Positions 23,769 through 31,232 are shown, counted from the stretch's first letter. The stretch: 32,163 nucleotides of DNA from Burkholderiales bacterium (GCA_016200845.1 JACQDW010000075.1:1-32163), one strand, 5' to 3'. Program-made: numbers and translations. Notes: a model not told the origin generated them from the letters alone.

Positions 23769-24393
23769 CTTCATCTCCTTTTTCTTCAATCCACATCACG
23801 CGATTCTTGTTGGGGTCGTACACTTGCTTGGTACGCTGTACCATCGGCGCACGTGGCCCGGTGTCCATGTTTGGCTTAAAGCGGTAGCGCCCTGGTCGTG
23901 CACGTCGCCCCAATACGGGTGCTGTGACGCATTCGAGATACCCGGCATTGGCCAACATGAGGACATAGGTCTTGGCGGTCTCTTCTGCGACTATTTGCGA
24001 GCTGGTGCTGGCAAATGCAGCGAGTTCGCGATAATCGAAGTTTTGCCCCTTCAACACACGACGCAGGGTTCCCCACATCGCTTCATTGACGCTGCCTTGG
24101 GTGACGACTTCCCCTTTCTTGGTTAAGCGCGGCGCTTCCACGCCGTTGTCTTTGATCAGGGCGTAGATATTGCGCTTACACATCGTACCGACCGCTTCAC
24201 TGTCAATGACTGCGATAAAGCCCGCCTTGAGAAGGACTTTGACGTAGTCTTTGACTGCATCTTCAGACACCTTGCCGCGCTCTGCGATCTGTGCCTGGGT
24301 GAATCGGTCATGCTGCTTGCGTATCTGCGCCCACACTTTTTGACGCGGCGACTTTCCGCCACTCATTTCTTGTTCGGCAGGTAATCTGGCCAT
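23755..24393 (-). CDS. Hypothetical early protein with winged-helix character
   Basis: A 212-residue protein that directly follows transposition protein B. Two winged-helix-like units can be seen: RFTQAQIAERGKVSEDAVKD (about residues 31-50) and DYRELAAFASTSSQIVAEET (about 120-140), each followed by a beta hairpin. The C-terminal end is basic, then acidic. A DNA-binding role is inferred. It has ATG 24393 just after one of the repeated heptamers at 24394-24400. No firm family name. Confidence 0.7.
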   Translation of the reverse strand: MARLPAEQEMSGGKSPRQKVWAQIRKQHDRFTQAQIAERGKVSEDAVKDYVKVLLKAGFIAVIDSEAVGTMCKRNIYALIKDNGVEAPRLTKKGEVVTQGSVNEAMWGTLRRVLKGQNFDYRELAAFASTSSQIVAEETAKTYVLMLANAGYLECVTAPVLGRRARPGRYRFKPNMDTGPRAPMVQRTKQVYDPNKNRVMWIEEKGDEDEVM

Positions 24394-24395
24394 CG

Positions 24396-25163
24396 TTAAA
24401 TCTTCCTTTTTGGATGGGTGGCGGAAGGCAAGGCGATCTTTTGCAATGCCGCGAAGGTGACGCTGTCCATGCCCTGCGTTAAACAGTGTTCATGCAGCTG
24501 GTTAAAACACTTCACCACGCTGCTGACCGAGCCTTTGGCAAACTGCACCAGGGCTTCCACGGCATTGGCGTCAAATTCGATGTTGGGGCAGTAGATCGGC
24601 GCTAATTTGTAGGCGTCGTCCACCGTCACATCCTTGGCTTCTGCCCAGGCTGATACGCGGCGATAGAGTTGCTTAAACTGCGGTCTTGCCATCGCATTCG
24701 GTAGCTGCTCTTCACCGACCAACAGGATCGGCGTCTGGGTGGAATCAAACAGTTCGCGGGTGATCTGCGCCAAAATCGGCTTCTCGATGGCGCGGTTAAA
24801 TTCATCCAGAATCAAGACGCGCTTGGATGCGGCTAACTGGCTGGTGACTGCATCGAACAAGTCGGGAATCGTCGAGTTATAGCTGTAGTCCACCTTCATT
24901 TCTTCCAGTATCTTTTGCAGGAAGGTTTTCTTCGTCCAGACCGCTTTCATCTGCACAAAGTAAGCGCGTGTGTCGAGCGCCAAGGTGTTGCTGCTAAAGG
25001 TCTTTCCCCAGCCGCTAGGGCCATACAGCACCCCGATGCCGTCCATGCCCATGCGGCGATTGGTGAGCTGCTCTAGGGTGGCCGCGACCAGATCGAAGGT
25101 CGCGATAGCAGCGACGCCGCCGCGCGGACGTGCTGTGTTTGCCTTGCTATTTTGCTGTGCCAT
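24396..25163 (-). CDS. Transposition protein B, AAA ATPase target selector
   Basis: A 255-residue AAA+ protein of the MuB type: Walker A GPSGWGKT at residues 48-55, Walker B VLILDE near residue 120, and sensor-like LLVGEEQLPN. B binds target DNA with ATP, delivers it to the A-transpososome and gives target immunity. It lacks most of the long N-terminal region of Mu B, as in B3-like relatives. It lies 20 bases after the transposase and is co-transcribed with it. Confidence 0.94.
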   Translation of the reverse strand: MAQQNSKANTARPRGGVAAIATFDLVAATLEQLTNRRMGMDGIGVLYGPSGWGKTFSSNTLALDTRAYFVQMKAVWTKKTFLQKILEEMKVDYSYNSTIPDLFDAVTSQLAASKRVLILDEFNRAIEKPILAQITRELFDSTQTPILLVGEEQLPNAMARPQFKQLYRRVSAWAEAKDVTVDDAYKLAPIYCPNIEFDANAVEALVQFAKGSVSSVVKCFNQLHEHCLTQGMDSVTFAALQKIALPSATHPKRKI

Positions 25164-25183
25164 AAGTCATAATCCTTCTGTAG

Positions 25184-27364
25184 TTAGTTTTGGTTCATAC
25201 AAAGCACGGTTGCCGCCGTGCTTTGCTCTTCTTGTGTCATCGCCTGATGACGTTTGTAAAACATCGTGAATTCATTTGATTGCTGGTACATCCCGTACCA
25301 TCTGGTCTGTTGCGCGTCTTCGATAACACCTCCCTCATTGAGTAATTGATCCAGTGCCATCCAGCGGGCAAAGCGTTGGTGCGGCTGTTCCGGCAGATCA
25401 ACGACCTTGCTCTCTTCTGCCTCTGCCGTTACTTCCTTAAATTCTGTGTAGGTCACGCCTGGTGCGCTGACCAAGATTTCTTGGTCTTGGTCTAACGCCC
25501 ACTTCTCGCGGATTTGGTCGATGTTGGTCGGAATGACCACGCCTTGCGACACCTCTAAAGCCAAGGCGCCATCGCGCTCCGCATGAATCTCCGTTAAGCC
25601 ATTGAGCAGGCGTTTTTCACGTCCAGCCGTGCGTTTTTCTTGTGCCTGCTGTACAAATGACTTAGGCATGTAGGGCGCGGCATTGGCATCCAGCTCGGCG
25701 CTACAAATCAGGCGACCATCGGCGTTGTAAATCCATACCGTCTGCGGATCGTGAATGTCATATGAGACCGCCATTTGCTCACCGTTAAACTCCGTTAATG
25801 CGGCGTTGAAATAGCGCATACCGAACAACTCAACCTCGGCACGGCGCACTGAGCGCATCATTTGCGGCCGGAATAAGGCTATGCCTTCTTCCTTGCTGAC
25901 GTGGTGCGGCGTAAACCCTTTTGCTTCCGCCAGCGCCCAAGCTTCGTTCGGCGCTTGATGGCGTTTGCGACCAGTCGCCGGGTCGATCATCTTAGGCAAG
26001 CTGCGATGTGGGCGATTGTTATACGCGTTAAATTTGCCGTTAATGAATTCGATAAAATGTGACCAGCCCATCAACGGTATCGTCGCCACTTCGCCTTTTG
26101 TTTTCGCTTTTAACGCATTGCGCGACAGCTTAAAGACGTTATGTTTCGCCTCGCGATCCATGTCCGCGCCCATGTAGCCAGTGATTTCCTTGGCCGCCTT
26201 GGTCAGCGTCTGGTGAAAGCGTTCGATCACACCACGCGCCTGGGAGTTGTACGGCAGGCTGTGCACCATTTCAGTACCGAGCCGCGCCATTACTCCCGTG
26301 GCCTTGTCCTGCATCATTTGATTGACATAGCCTGAGCCGTTATCGACATAAAAAATCGCGGGTATGCCGCCAGTCTCGACCGCGTGGCGCAAGGCATCCA
26401 ACACCACCAAGGCACTCTCATTGAGGCCGATAGACCAGCCAACGGCGCGGCGGGTCGCGATATCGATGACCGTGGTGATCTCCGGCCGGAAAGGGCGTCC
26501 GTGCAATGGGTGCTGCACTTCCGCATCAAATTTATGACCGTCGGCGCTGTACACGTCTGAGGGCAACAGATCATCAAACGTGCGGCGCACAAAGGATTTC
26601 AGGTTTTTCAACTCACGATCACCCATACGCCCCACTTGCAGGCTGACGTTGCCGATCTTCTTCAAGAAACGGCGCACCTGGTGAATGCTGGGGCGATCCA
26701 TCGCCGCATTGGCTTCCACGAATAATTGATAAGCGTGCTCTACCGTTGGTTTTTCAGGCTTTTGATAGTAGCTAAGGAAGCTCTCCGCCCAGACAGGCAC
26801 GGCCATATTGGCTTCACGCTTCTTCGGTACGATACAGCCCGCCTTTTGGTATTCGACCAGGCGCAACAAGCTACGCTCACTGGGCAAGCCGTCTGCGCTT
26901 GGCTTGCCACGTCCATCCCGTGCCAGGCGCAAGGTTGACAAGAGTTGATCGCTCACTTCGCCGCGTCTCGCAAAGTCCAGCAAAGTACGCGCCGCTTTTT
27001 TTAACGGATAACCTGTACGCTTCATGATCGAATTTAACGCGTCTATCACGCCTTTACGGGCATCTGCCGTTAAATTCTGTTCGTCGGTATAACTACCCCT
27101 GCTCTGCACGACAACGGAGGTCGTCACTACGGCTGGCGCTAAGGCGACCAACTGCTTCGCGGCAGAATCGCGAATGGCAGCCATGACTTCAGCGGAGGGG
27201 ACATATTCGCGACGCTTGCCGCCACGGCCAGAGACCTCTTTAAAAGCCCAGGAGCAACGATCAGCGTAAGCAATGATGTTTGCTTTTGAACCCGGCAAGC
27301 CTGGTATCGACATACCAGCCAGTTCAGCGGCGCTGTAGTGGGTTTTAATCGTTACTTGGCTCAT
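25184..27364 (-). CDS. DDE transposase A (MuA family)
   Basis: A 726-residue MuA-type transposase. The N-terminal Mu DNA-binding domain (HYSAAELAGMSIPGLPGSKA, residues 9-28) shares its sequence with the repressor at 29010-29453. The catalytic core has D near residue 273 (VYSADGHKFDAEV), D near 341 (FYVDNGSGYVN) and E near 380 (GVIERFHQTLTKA). The C-terminal part would contact B. It cuts and joins the phage ends during integration and replicative transposition. TGGAGG precedes ATG 27364. All three catalytic residues are present. Confidence 0.96.
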   Translation of the reverse strand: MSQVTIKTHYSAAELAGMSIPGLPGSKANIIAYADRCSWAFKEVSGRGGKRREYVPSAEVMAAIRDSAAKQLVALAPAVVTTSVVVQSRGSYTDEQNLTADARKGVIDALNSIMKRTGYPLKKAARTLLDFARRGEVSDQLLSTLRLARDGRGKPSADGLPSERSLLRLVEYQKAGCIVPKKREANMAVPVWAESFLSYYQKPEKPTVEHAYQLFVEANAAMDRPSIHQVRRFLKKIGNVSLQVGRMGDRELKNLKSFVRRTFDDLLPSDVYSADGHKFDAEVQHPLHGRPFRPEITTVIDIATRRAVGWSIGLNESALVVLDALRHAVETGGIPAIFYVDNGSGYVNQMMQDKATGVMARLGTEMVHSLPYNSQARGVIERFHQTLTKAAKEITGYMGADMDREAKHNVFKLSRNALKAKTKGEVATIPLMGWSHFIEFINGKFNAYNNRPHRSLPKMIDPATGRKRHQAPNEAWALAEAKGFTPHHVSKEEGIALFRPQMMRSVRRAEVELFGMRYFNAALTEFNGEQMAVSYDIHDPQTVWIYNADGRLICSAELDANAAPYMPKSFVQQAQEKRTAGREKRLLNGLTEIHAERDGALALEVSQGVVIPTNIDQIREKWALDQDQEILVSAPGVTYTEFKEVTAEAEESKVVDLPEQPHQRFARWMALDQLLNEGGVIEDAQQTRWYGMYQQSNEFTMFYKRHQAMTQEEQSTAATVLCMNQN

Positions 27365-27465
27365 GCCAAGCCTCCAGACAAAAATAAGGCGAGGGGTGAT
27401 CTAGTTACTCTAAAATCACCTGGCAGGCTCCACTGCAAACAACTCAATTTCACAGGACACCCCTC

Positions 27466-27744
27466 ATGGAACAAATTTCGACAGAACAATGGAATGACGT
27501 CGTGACAGAACTGACCGTTATCCGCGAAGCATTCGCCACCTTGATCTACACGCTGGCGCGTAGCCAAACCCTGCGCCTGGACGAGTTCGATGCCCAACTC
27601 CGTTTGACCGCAAGTAAGTTGGACGAGCCAGACATCGCGCAAGCCTTGACACAGTTCGGCAAGCTGTTGGCGCATAACGTTGAAATGGCGCATCTTGACC
27701 TTTCGCTTAGCGCTGTACGGAAGCGACGCGATGCAACCGAGTAA
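27466..27744 (+). CDS. Plus-strand small protein inside the early operon
   Basis: A 92-residue protein starting MEQISTEQWNDVVTELTVIR and continuing as amphipathic helices (LARSQTLRLDEFDAQLRLTA, IAQALTQFGKLLAHNVEMAH). It points against the surrounding early genes and fills a 340-base interval that otherwise has no good minus-strand gene. Codon choice looks normal for the phage. The 3' end overlaps the end of the 27707-27940 gene by 38 bases. The ribosome site (AGGAC) is modest. It may come from its own promoter and be expressed in the lysogen. The function is unknown. Confidence 0.62.
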   Translation: MEQISTEQWNDVVTELTVIREAFATLIYTLARSQTLRLDEFDAQLRLTASKLDEPDIAQALTQFGKLLAHNVEMAHLDLSLSAVRKRRDATE

Positions 27745-27940
27745 AAGGACGCCAGTTAGCCCTGACGTAGTCTTCCAAGACATCAAAATAATCCAGCGAG
27801 GCGCCGCAATCGCGGCAAGAAGAGATATCCTGTTCGCCCATTGCGAACGCCTCGTCTATGGTCATCTCGCAACCGCAAGCGCACACCGTAAGACGACGGG
27901 CGAAAACGGTTGAAGTAAAGTTGTTGTTAACTTGGTTCAT
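27707..27940 (-). CDS. Small Cys-rich, probably zinc-binding, early protein
   Basis: A 77-residue protein with two cysteine pairs, TVCACGCEMTIDEAF and SCRDCGASLDYFDVLED, spaced like a zinc ribbon. The start overlaps the upstream stop (ATGA) and GGAG lies before it. It probably binds nucleic acid or RNA polymerase, by analogy with other phage zinc ribbons. No precise family recognised. Confidence 0.68.
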   Translation of the reverse strand: MNQVNNNFTSTVFARRLTVCACGCEMTIDEAFAMGEQDISSCRDCGASLDYFDVLEDYVRANWRPFTRLHRVASVQR

Positions 27941-28422
27941 GGCGCATCTCCAAATAAGGAAAGTTCAGGCTGGGTTACTTTGAGCACGTTGCCGCGCTGG
28001 TAAGCCAGTTGGGACAGGGTTTCAGTCAGGGCGGTCACGGTGTCTTCCAGCGCTTCGCCGTTTTGATAAAAGCGCGCCAGTAAGGTGATCGCCTCGGAAA
28101 AATTGCCTTGCAAGGCGGCCAGATCGGTGACATCGGCCTTTTTACCGGAAGGGATAGCGACTACCACCTTGTCACCCTGCGCCAGGCACAGGTATTCGCT
28201 GATAAAGGACGCGCCGCAAAAGGTCTCGAATTGCCGGATTTTGTTTAACGGCATGGAGGTATCCGACAGCCAGCGATACAGCGTCTTGATCTCCACCCCC
28301 ATCAAATCGGCCAATACCTTGATCGGGCGGCGGTTTTCTGTGGCAAATTCAATACATAAATCCATTGCATCCGACAAGCTGGCGGCGCGTACTGTTTTCC
28401 ACTTTCTTTTTCTCGGCATCAT
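27937..28422 (-). CDS. HTH-containing early regulator
   Basis: About 161 residues starting MMPRKRKWKTVRAASLSDAM. A helix-turn-helix lies at about residues 30-55 (RRPIKVLADLMGVEIKTLYR, then WLSDTSMPLNKIRQFE). The C-terminal half is helical (AALQGNFSEAITLLARFYQN). It lies directly after ner in the early operon and is typical of the regulator-like protein found there in B3-type phages. An alternative GTG at 28431 is possible. Confidence 0.72.
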   Translation of the reverse strand: MMPRKRKWKTVRAASLSDAMDLCIEFATENRRPIKVLADLMGVEIKTLYRWLSDTSMPLNKIRQFETFCGASFISEYLCLAQGDKVVVAIPSGKKADVTDLAALQGNFSEAITLLARFYQNGEALEDTVTALTETLSQLAYQRGNVLKVTQPELSLFGDAP

Positions 28423-28482
28423 GTTTTTCACTCTGAGAATTACAGTTCTAGCGCTTGGAGGGCGTCACAATTAAGATTCAAC

Positions 28483-28806
28483 TCATGCAGCGGCGGCTGT
28501 ATTAAGTGTTCTAAGTGTGTCGAACTGTGTAGTGGCAGTGCGTGTAAGTGGAAAAACTGGCGTAAAATTCCGCTTTGCATAGCGCTCCGGCCAAATGACT
28601 TCCGGTGCAACACCAATGGCGGCAGCAATAATGCTTTCCGCCTTAGGGTAAGGACGGTCAAGCGCACCATTCAAGGTGCGTGTAGCCAGTCCGCTTTGCA
28701 GTGACAGTTGACGCAAGGACCAGCCAGCTTTATGTAAAGCGGCGACGATATCCGCACGATGCCAATCGGTAAGCGCGGATTTTTTTGAGCTGTGTAATGC
28801 ATCCAT
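28483..28806 (-). CDS. ner: Ner-like DNA-binding protein (early regulator)
   Basis: A 107-residue protein whose first 75 residues match Mu Ner closely: DWHRADIVAALHKAGWSLRQ, LSLQSGLATRTLNGALDRPY and PKAESIIAAAIGVAPEVIWP, with ERY. Ner shuts down early and repressor transcription to favour lytic growth. The C-terminal tail (about 30 residues) is longer than in Mu. It is the first gene after the divergent early promoter at 28839-28867. Confidence 0.94.
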   Translation of the reverse strand: MDALHSSKKSALTDWHRADIVAALHKAGWSLRQLSLQSGLATRTLNGALDRPYPKAESIIAAAIGVAPEVIWPERYAKRNFTPVFPLTRTATTQFDTLRTLNTAAAA

Positions 28807-28838
28807 TGTTTGCCTCTGGTGGTTGAATCAATGGACGC

Positions 28839-28867
28839 ATATTAAGTGTATTGATCTGTATTGTCAA
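28839..28867 (-). promoter_or_regulatory. Strong early promoter (Pe) with overlapping operator
   Basis: On the minus strand, TTGACA (28867-28862) is followed after exactly 17 bases by TAATAT (28844-28839), a near-perfect sigma70 promoter directed at ner and the transposition genes. A palindrome GTATTG-T-CAATAC (28858-28870) covers the -35 box, and another GTATTGA half-site lies at 28848. These are natural operators for the c repressor or Ner. The heptamer TTTAACG is absent from this region. Confidence 0.85.
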
Positions 28868-28870
28868 TAC

Positions 28871-29009
28871 GGTTTTAATCGAAACAGTTTAAATTTTTTA
28901 CTCCAATCGGGAAAAACATATAAGTAATTGATTTTAAGGGACTATTTCATGTTGAGTATTTCAAACAAAGCGTATTGCAATCATTACGGTTTCGTTGCGA
29001 GTAACTGTT
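28871..29009. promoter_or_regulatory. Repressor leader and candidate Pc region
   Basis: An A+T-rich stretch between the early promoter and the repressor start. A possible plus-strand promoter is TTTACT followed after 16 bases by TATAAG near 28900-28925. A further GTATTGCAAT element at 28972 resembles the operator half-sites. No gene is seen here. The promoter choice is weakly supported. Confidence 0.4.
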
Positions 29010-29453
29010 ATGGGTAAAAAGAAATATTCAGCAGCTGAAATCGCCGCAATGAACTTGCCTGGTTTGCCCACAACGAAGGCAAATGTGCTGGCACGCGCCG
29101 AAAAAGAAGCATGGCCATACGAGACTACGGTTGGTCGGGGAGGAGCAAGGAAGATGTTTGAAATTCCTAGCGCCTACCAAGCTGACTACAAGCCTTATGA
29201 GAATGACTCGCAGCCTTTAGCTAAGCCTGCGGCGACTACCAAGGTTGTAGGTGCCATCACGGGTGGCGCAATTGTGAATTCGAAACAATTAGCCACCGCT
29301 ATGCGTGCGCTAGATGAATATCTGAAGGAAAACGGCCTTGTGATAGACGAGCCTGAAGTAAAGGCAAAAATTGTGGCAATCCTCTATAAATACCTACAAA
29401 AAGGTGCCGAAGGTGAGGATGTGCAAGAGTTGCTGCAAGTGATGATGCGATAA
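29010..29453 (+). CDS. Mu c-type repressor
   Basis: 147 residues from ATG 29010 (the frame also has an upstream TTG). The N-terminus, YSAAEIAAMNLPGLPTTKAN, then TTVGRGGARKMFEIPSAY, is clearly related to the N-terminal Mu DNA-binding domain of the A protein in this phage, as expected for a repressor that competes for the same type of sites. The C-terminal half is helical (ALDEYLKENGLVIDEPEVKA, LYKYLQKGAEGED) and probably multimerises. It is divergent from ner and keeps the prophage silent. Confidence 0.92.
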   Translation: MGKKKYSAAEIAAMNLPGLPTTKANVLARAEKEAWPYETTVGRGGARKMFEIPSAYQADYKPYENDSQPLAKPAATTKVVGAITGGAIVNSKQLATAMRALDEYLKENGLVIDEPEVKAKIVAILYKYLQKGAEGEDVQELLQVMMR

Positions 29454-29477
29454 CGTTAAACTTTTTATCTAAAACCT

Positions 29478-29939
29478 ATGAAAATTCTCAAATGGCTTCT
29501 AATTTTGCTTGTCTCAATCCCTATTGTATTGATCACTAGCGTATATGTAAGAAATAAGGCTATAGGGCCTGCAGGATGGGCTGAAGACAATACTGTCAAA
29601 GCGCTTAAGGCCTATATGAAAGACCCTGATTCGATGGTTGTACGGTCTTCTTACACCCTGTCTTCAACAAATGCCGATGGCGATATGGAAATTCGCATTT
29701 GCGGAATTGTGGATGGGAAAAATAGCTTCGGCGGATATACAGGAGGGACACGTTTTGTTTCAAAGAGCGTACGAAATAAGAGATTTGAAACTTTTGACAC
29801 AAACTTCGTTAAAATTGAAGATTCTGAAGAAACGGCACGTGCATTAAAGTTAGAAATGCTTTCCGGATTTGATAAGGTCTATTGGAACGAATACTGCGTC
29901 GATTCAGCGCACCCACCAACAAAGCCAAGTAAATTATAG
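29478..29939 (+). CDS. Membrane-anchored accessory protein downstream of repressor
   Basis: A 153-residue protein with an N-terminal membrane anchor (MKILKWLLILLVSIPIVLIT) and a periplasmic domain with VKALKAYMKDPDSMVVRSSY, IRICGIVDGKNSFGGYTGGT and a second cysteine near the C-terminus (NEYCVDSAHPP), so a disulfide is possible. The 'KDPDS...CG...KNSFGGYTG' pattern resembles a widespread uncharacterised secreted domain. It is clearly richer in A+T than the rest. Co-directed with the repressor and close to the phage end, it is a good candidate for expression in the lysogen (lysogenic conversion or superinfection exclusion). The ribosome site is weak. Confidence 0.7.
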   Translation: MKILKWLLILLVSIPIVLITSVYVRNKAIGPAGWAEDNTVKALKAYMKDPDSMVVRSSYTLSSTNADGDMEIRICGIVDGKNSFGGYTGGTRFVSKSVRNKRFETFDTNFVKIEDSEETARALKLEMLSGFDKVYWNEYCVDSAHPPTKPSKL

Positions 29940-30239
29940 GTAGATAAATCTCAAATAATTTACTCATAGCGCTACTAAATGCAACTTGCCCCAATATAAA
30001 TATTGCTTTCTCCGTTACTATTGTGTTTTTAGGCAATATTAGAAGTGTATTTTATTTGATGGGGGAAGATGCAGACGTTATCGCGTTAAAGTCACTGTTA
30101 TCAAAAGCACGCAGGACTAAATATGAAGAGCACGTGTCAGTAAATCAATTCGGGAAAGTGCGAAATACTTTAACGCCCGCCGCCAACGATTCAATTTATC
30201 TCGAATCAGATCAGATTTCGCCAAAATCTAGCTATTCCG

Positions 30240-30313
30240 GTGACAAAAAAAGCGCAAAAACATCGCGATTAGTATCATTTCTAATCAAAATGCTGAAGCG
30301 CTTTTTTTGTCAC
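30240..30313. repeat. Perfect 16-bp inverted repeat near phage left end
   Basis: GTGACAAAAAAAGCGC at 30240-30255 pairs perfectly with 30298-30313. The 42-base spacer contains a smaller inverted repeat (GATTAG ... CTAATC). Both arms share the core GA(C/T)AAAAAAAGC with the terminal element at 30349-30363. They may be transposase-A binding sites of the left end, or a terminator/cruciform that shields the end. I favour A-binding sites because three related copies lie within 150 bases of the terminus. Confidence 0.6.
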
Positions 30314-30348
30314 TGCTTTTGGGTTTTAGTGGCGTGTTTATTGAGTTT

Positions 30349-30363
30349 CCGGCTTTTTTTATC
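30349..30363 (-). promoter_or_regulatory. Terminal A-tract element (candidate L1 transposase site)
   Basis: Minus-strand GATAAAAAAAGCCGG begins 24 bases from the phage terminus and matches the two arms of the inverted repeat at 30240-30313. In Mu the outermost A-binding site lies within the first few dozen bases of each end. The match and position support a binding-site role; the other phage end is not in the window for comparison. Confidence 0.5.
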
Positions 30364-30386
30364 TATTGATGATAAGTGTCAAAACA

Positions 30387-31232
30387 AGTACTCCCCCACA
30401 CTGTAATCTCGTTAAAGTATCCTTTCCCTTCACGATTACAAAACAAAAACGACGATGACTGGAAAGGTCGCACTTTCTTAGCCATTTCTACAGCATCACG
30501 CAATTCATTAGACCACTTAATCACCATACGCTTACCCGTGGTGGTTTGCGTCTTACTTGGAGTGAAGTGAATGCCATCATCCTGTAAACTAGACATTGTG
30601 AGGCGCAATAAATCTCCTAGGCGCATGCCCGTAAGCAGTTTCACCCTGATATACGCTTGAACAGCAAGAACACTACCGGATTTCCGTTTTGACTCTAAAG
30701 ACAAACATTCAACGATCTCCCAATCCTCTACATAACGGGTGCGCGCCTTTTCACCAGTTAAACGAATCTCCCCCTTGAATGGATGCTGATGAATGAATCC
30801 CCACTCGACCGCCTTTGTAAAAGCATGTGACAGCACTTCAATTTCTCTACGAGCACCTGTACCACCACCCCGCTTTTCAATGTACTGGTAAATATGCATG
30901 GGCTTAATATCGAGCAAGTGAACCTCGGCAAACACAGCACGCAAAGGTTTAACCGCGATTCGGTTATGCGTCTGCGTCGTTACTTTTTTACCTGGCACCA
31001 CTTGCAGCATGTAGCGATCTAACAAAGCACCAATAGTTTTCGCTTTAACCGTAACACCAATTCGATCAGCCCAAACTTTATAGGCTTCCGGCAATGTAGC
31101 CGCGAGTCTAAATTTTCTCTTACCATCCCACATTGATTCCTGACCAGCAGGCACCTGATAATAATATGCGCCATGTTCATGCTTCCAACGTGCAGGTAAG
31201 CCTCTATTTTCTGGATTACGTGCTCGCGGCAT
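30387..31232 (-). pseudogene. Tyrosine integrase truncated by the prophage
   Basis: About 280 residues of an integrase-type tyrosine recombinase remain. The SAM-like N-terminal domain and the catalytic Arg (KLLTGMRLGDLLRLTMSSLQ) and Lys region (PSKTQTTTGKRMVI) are present. The HxxR box and the Tyr nucleophile are missing, because the reading enters phage sequence after ITVWGS and stops at about base 30363. The gene belonged to another integrated element. It is overlapped at its start by the DUF4224 gene. It should be catalytically dead. Confidence 0.9.

Larger units (their letters stand above)
575..30175. repeat. Dispersed heptamer TTTAACG/CGTTAAA, 56 copies in the prophage
   Basis: TTTAACG starts at 575, 776, 1661, 2195, 3584, 3746, 5128, 7304, 7739, 9907, 11116, 11127, 11836, 12220, 13387, 14182, 17060, 17710, 18109, 19983, 20141, 20446, 20904, 22096, 22294, 23189, 23386, 26109, 27000, 27033, 28244 and 30169. 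CGTTAAA starts at 898, 1687, 3352, 5416, 5821, 6928, 7937, 13590, 14388, 14628, 15337, 17593, 17772, 18081, 21175, 22512, 22912, 24394, 24477, 25783, 26026, 27068, 29454 and 30084. About three quarters have A or T before the TTTAACG form and most have C or G after it. Counts are by eye. Confidence 0.9.
1..30386 (-). mobile_element. Mu-like transposable prophage (B3/D3112-like mosaic), right end outside window
   Basis: The gene order repressor, ner, A, B, small early genes, gemA, mor/C, lysis, terminase, portal, F, G, I, T and then tail is that of a transposable phage, read on the minus strand. The inner boundary at 30386 is inferred from a tyrosine integrase that loses homology exactly where a TG-starting phage end (minus-strand TGTTTTGACACTT) begins. 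The head is Mu-type. The tail module has a lambda-H-like tape measure, G/G-T chaperones and no sheath gene, which points to a siphovirus. The other terminus and the target duplication cannot be seen. No gene between 1 and 30386 is obviously broken, so the element may be inducible; this is inference. Confidence 0.93.
29940..30386. other. Phage left terminal region, no gene
   Basis: About 447 bases without a convincing gene. It holds two heptamer copies (30084, 30169), the inverted repeat at 30240-30313 and the terminal A-tract element at 30349-30363. The outermost bases, read inward on the minus strand, are TGTTTTGACACTTATCATC. The open plus-strand frame 30023-30406 runs across the phage-host junction and is judged accidental. 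Confidence 0.7.

Noticed and set aside
27361-27786. Minus-strand open frame of 141 codons whose stop overlaps the transposase start (ATGA)
   Set aside because: Its translation has the look of an antisense shadow, whereas the opposite-strand frame 27466-27744 looks like a normal helical protein. The ATGA overlap kept it in consideration.
28807-29009. The dispersed heptamer as the main repressor operator
   Set aside because: No exact TTTAACG or CGTTAAA occurs in the operator region; GTATTG palindromes occupy the promoter instead.
30023-30406. Plus-strand open frame of 127 codons at the phage end
   Set aside because: It runs across the inferred phage-host junction and through an inverted repeat and A/T tracts, with no ribosome site and no sensible protein character.
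30410-30416. A 57th heptamer copy (CGTTAAA)
   Set aside because: It lies just outside the inferred phage end, in the integrase gene, so it was not counted as part of the prophage set; one copy there may be chance.
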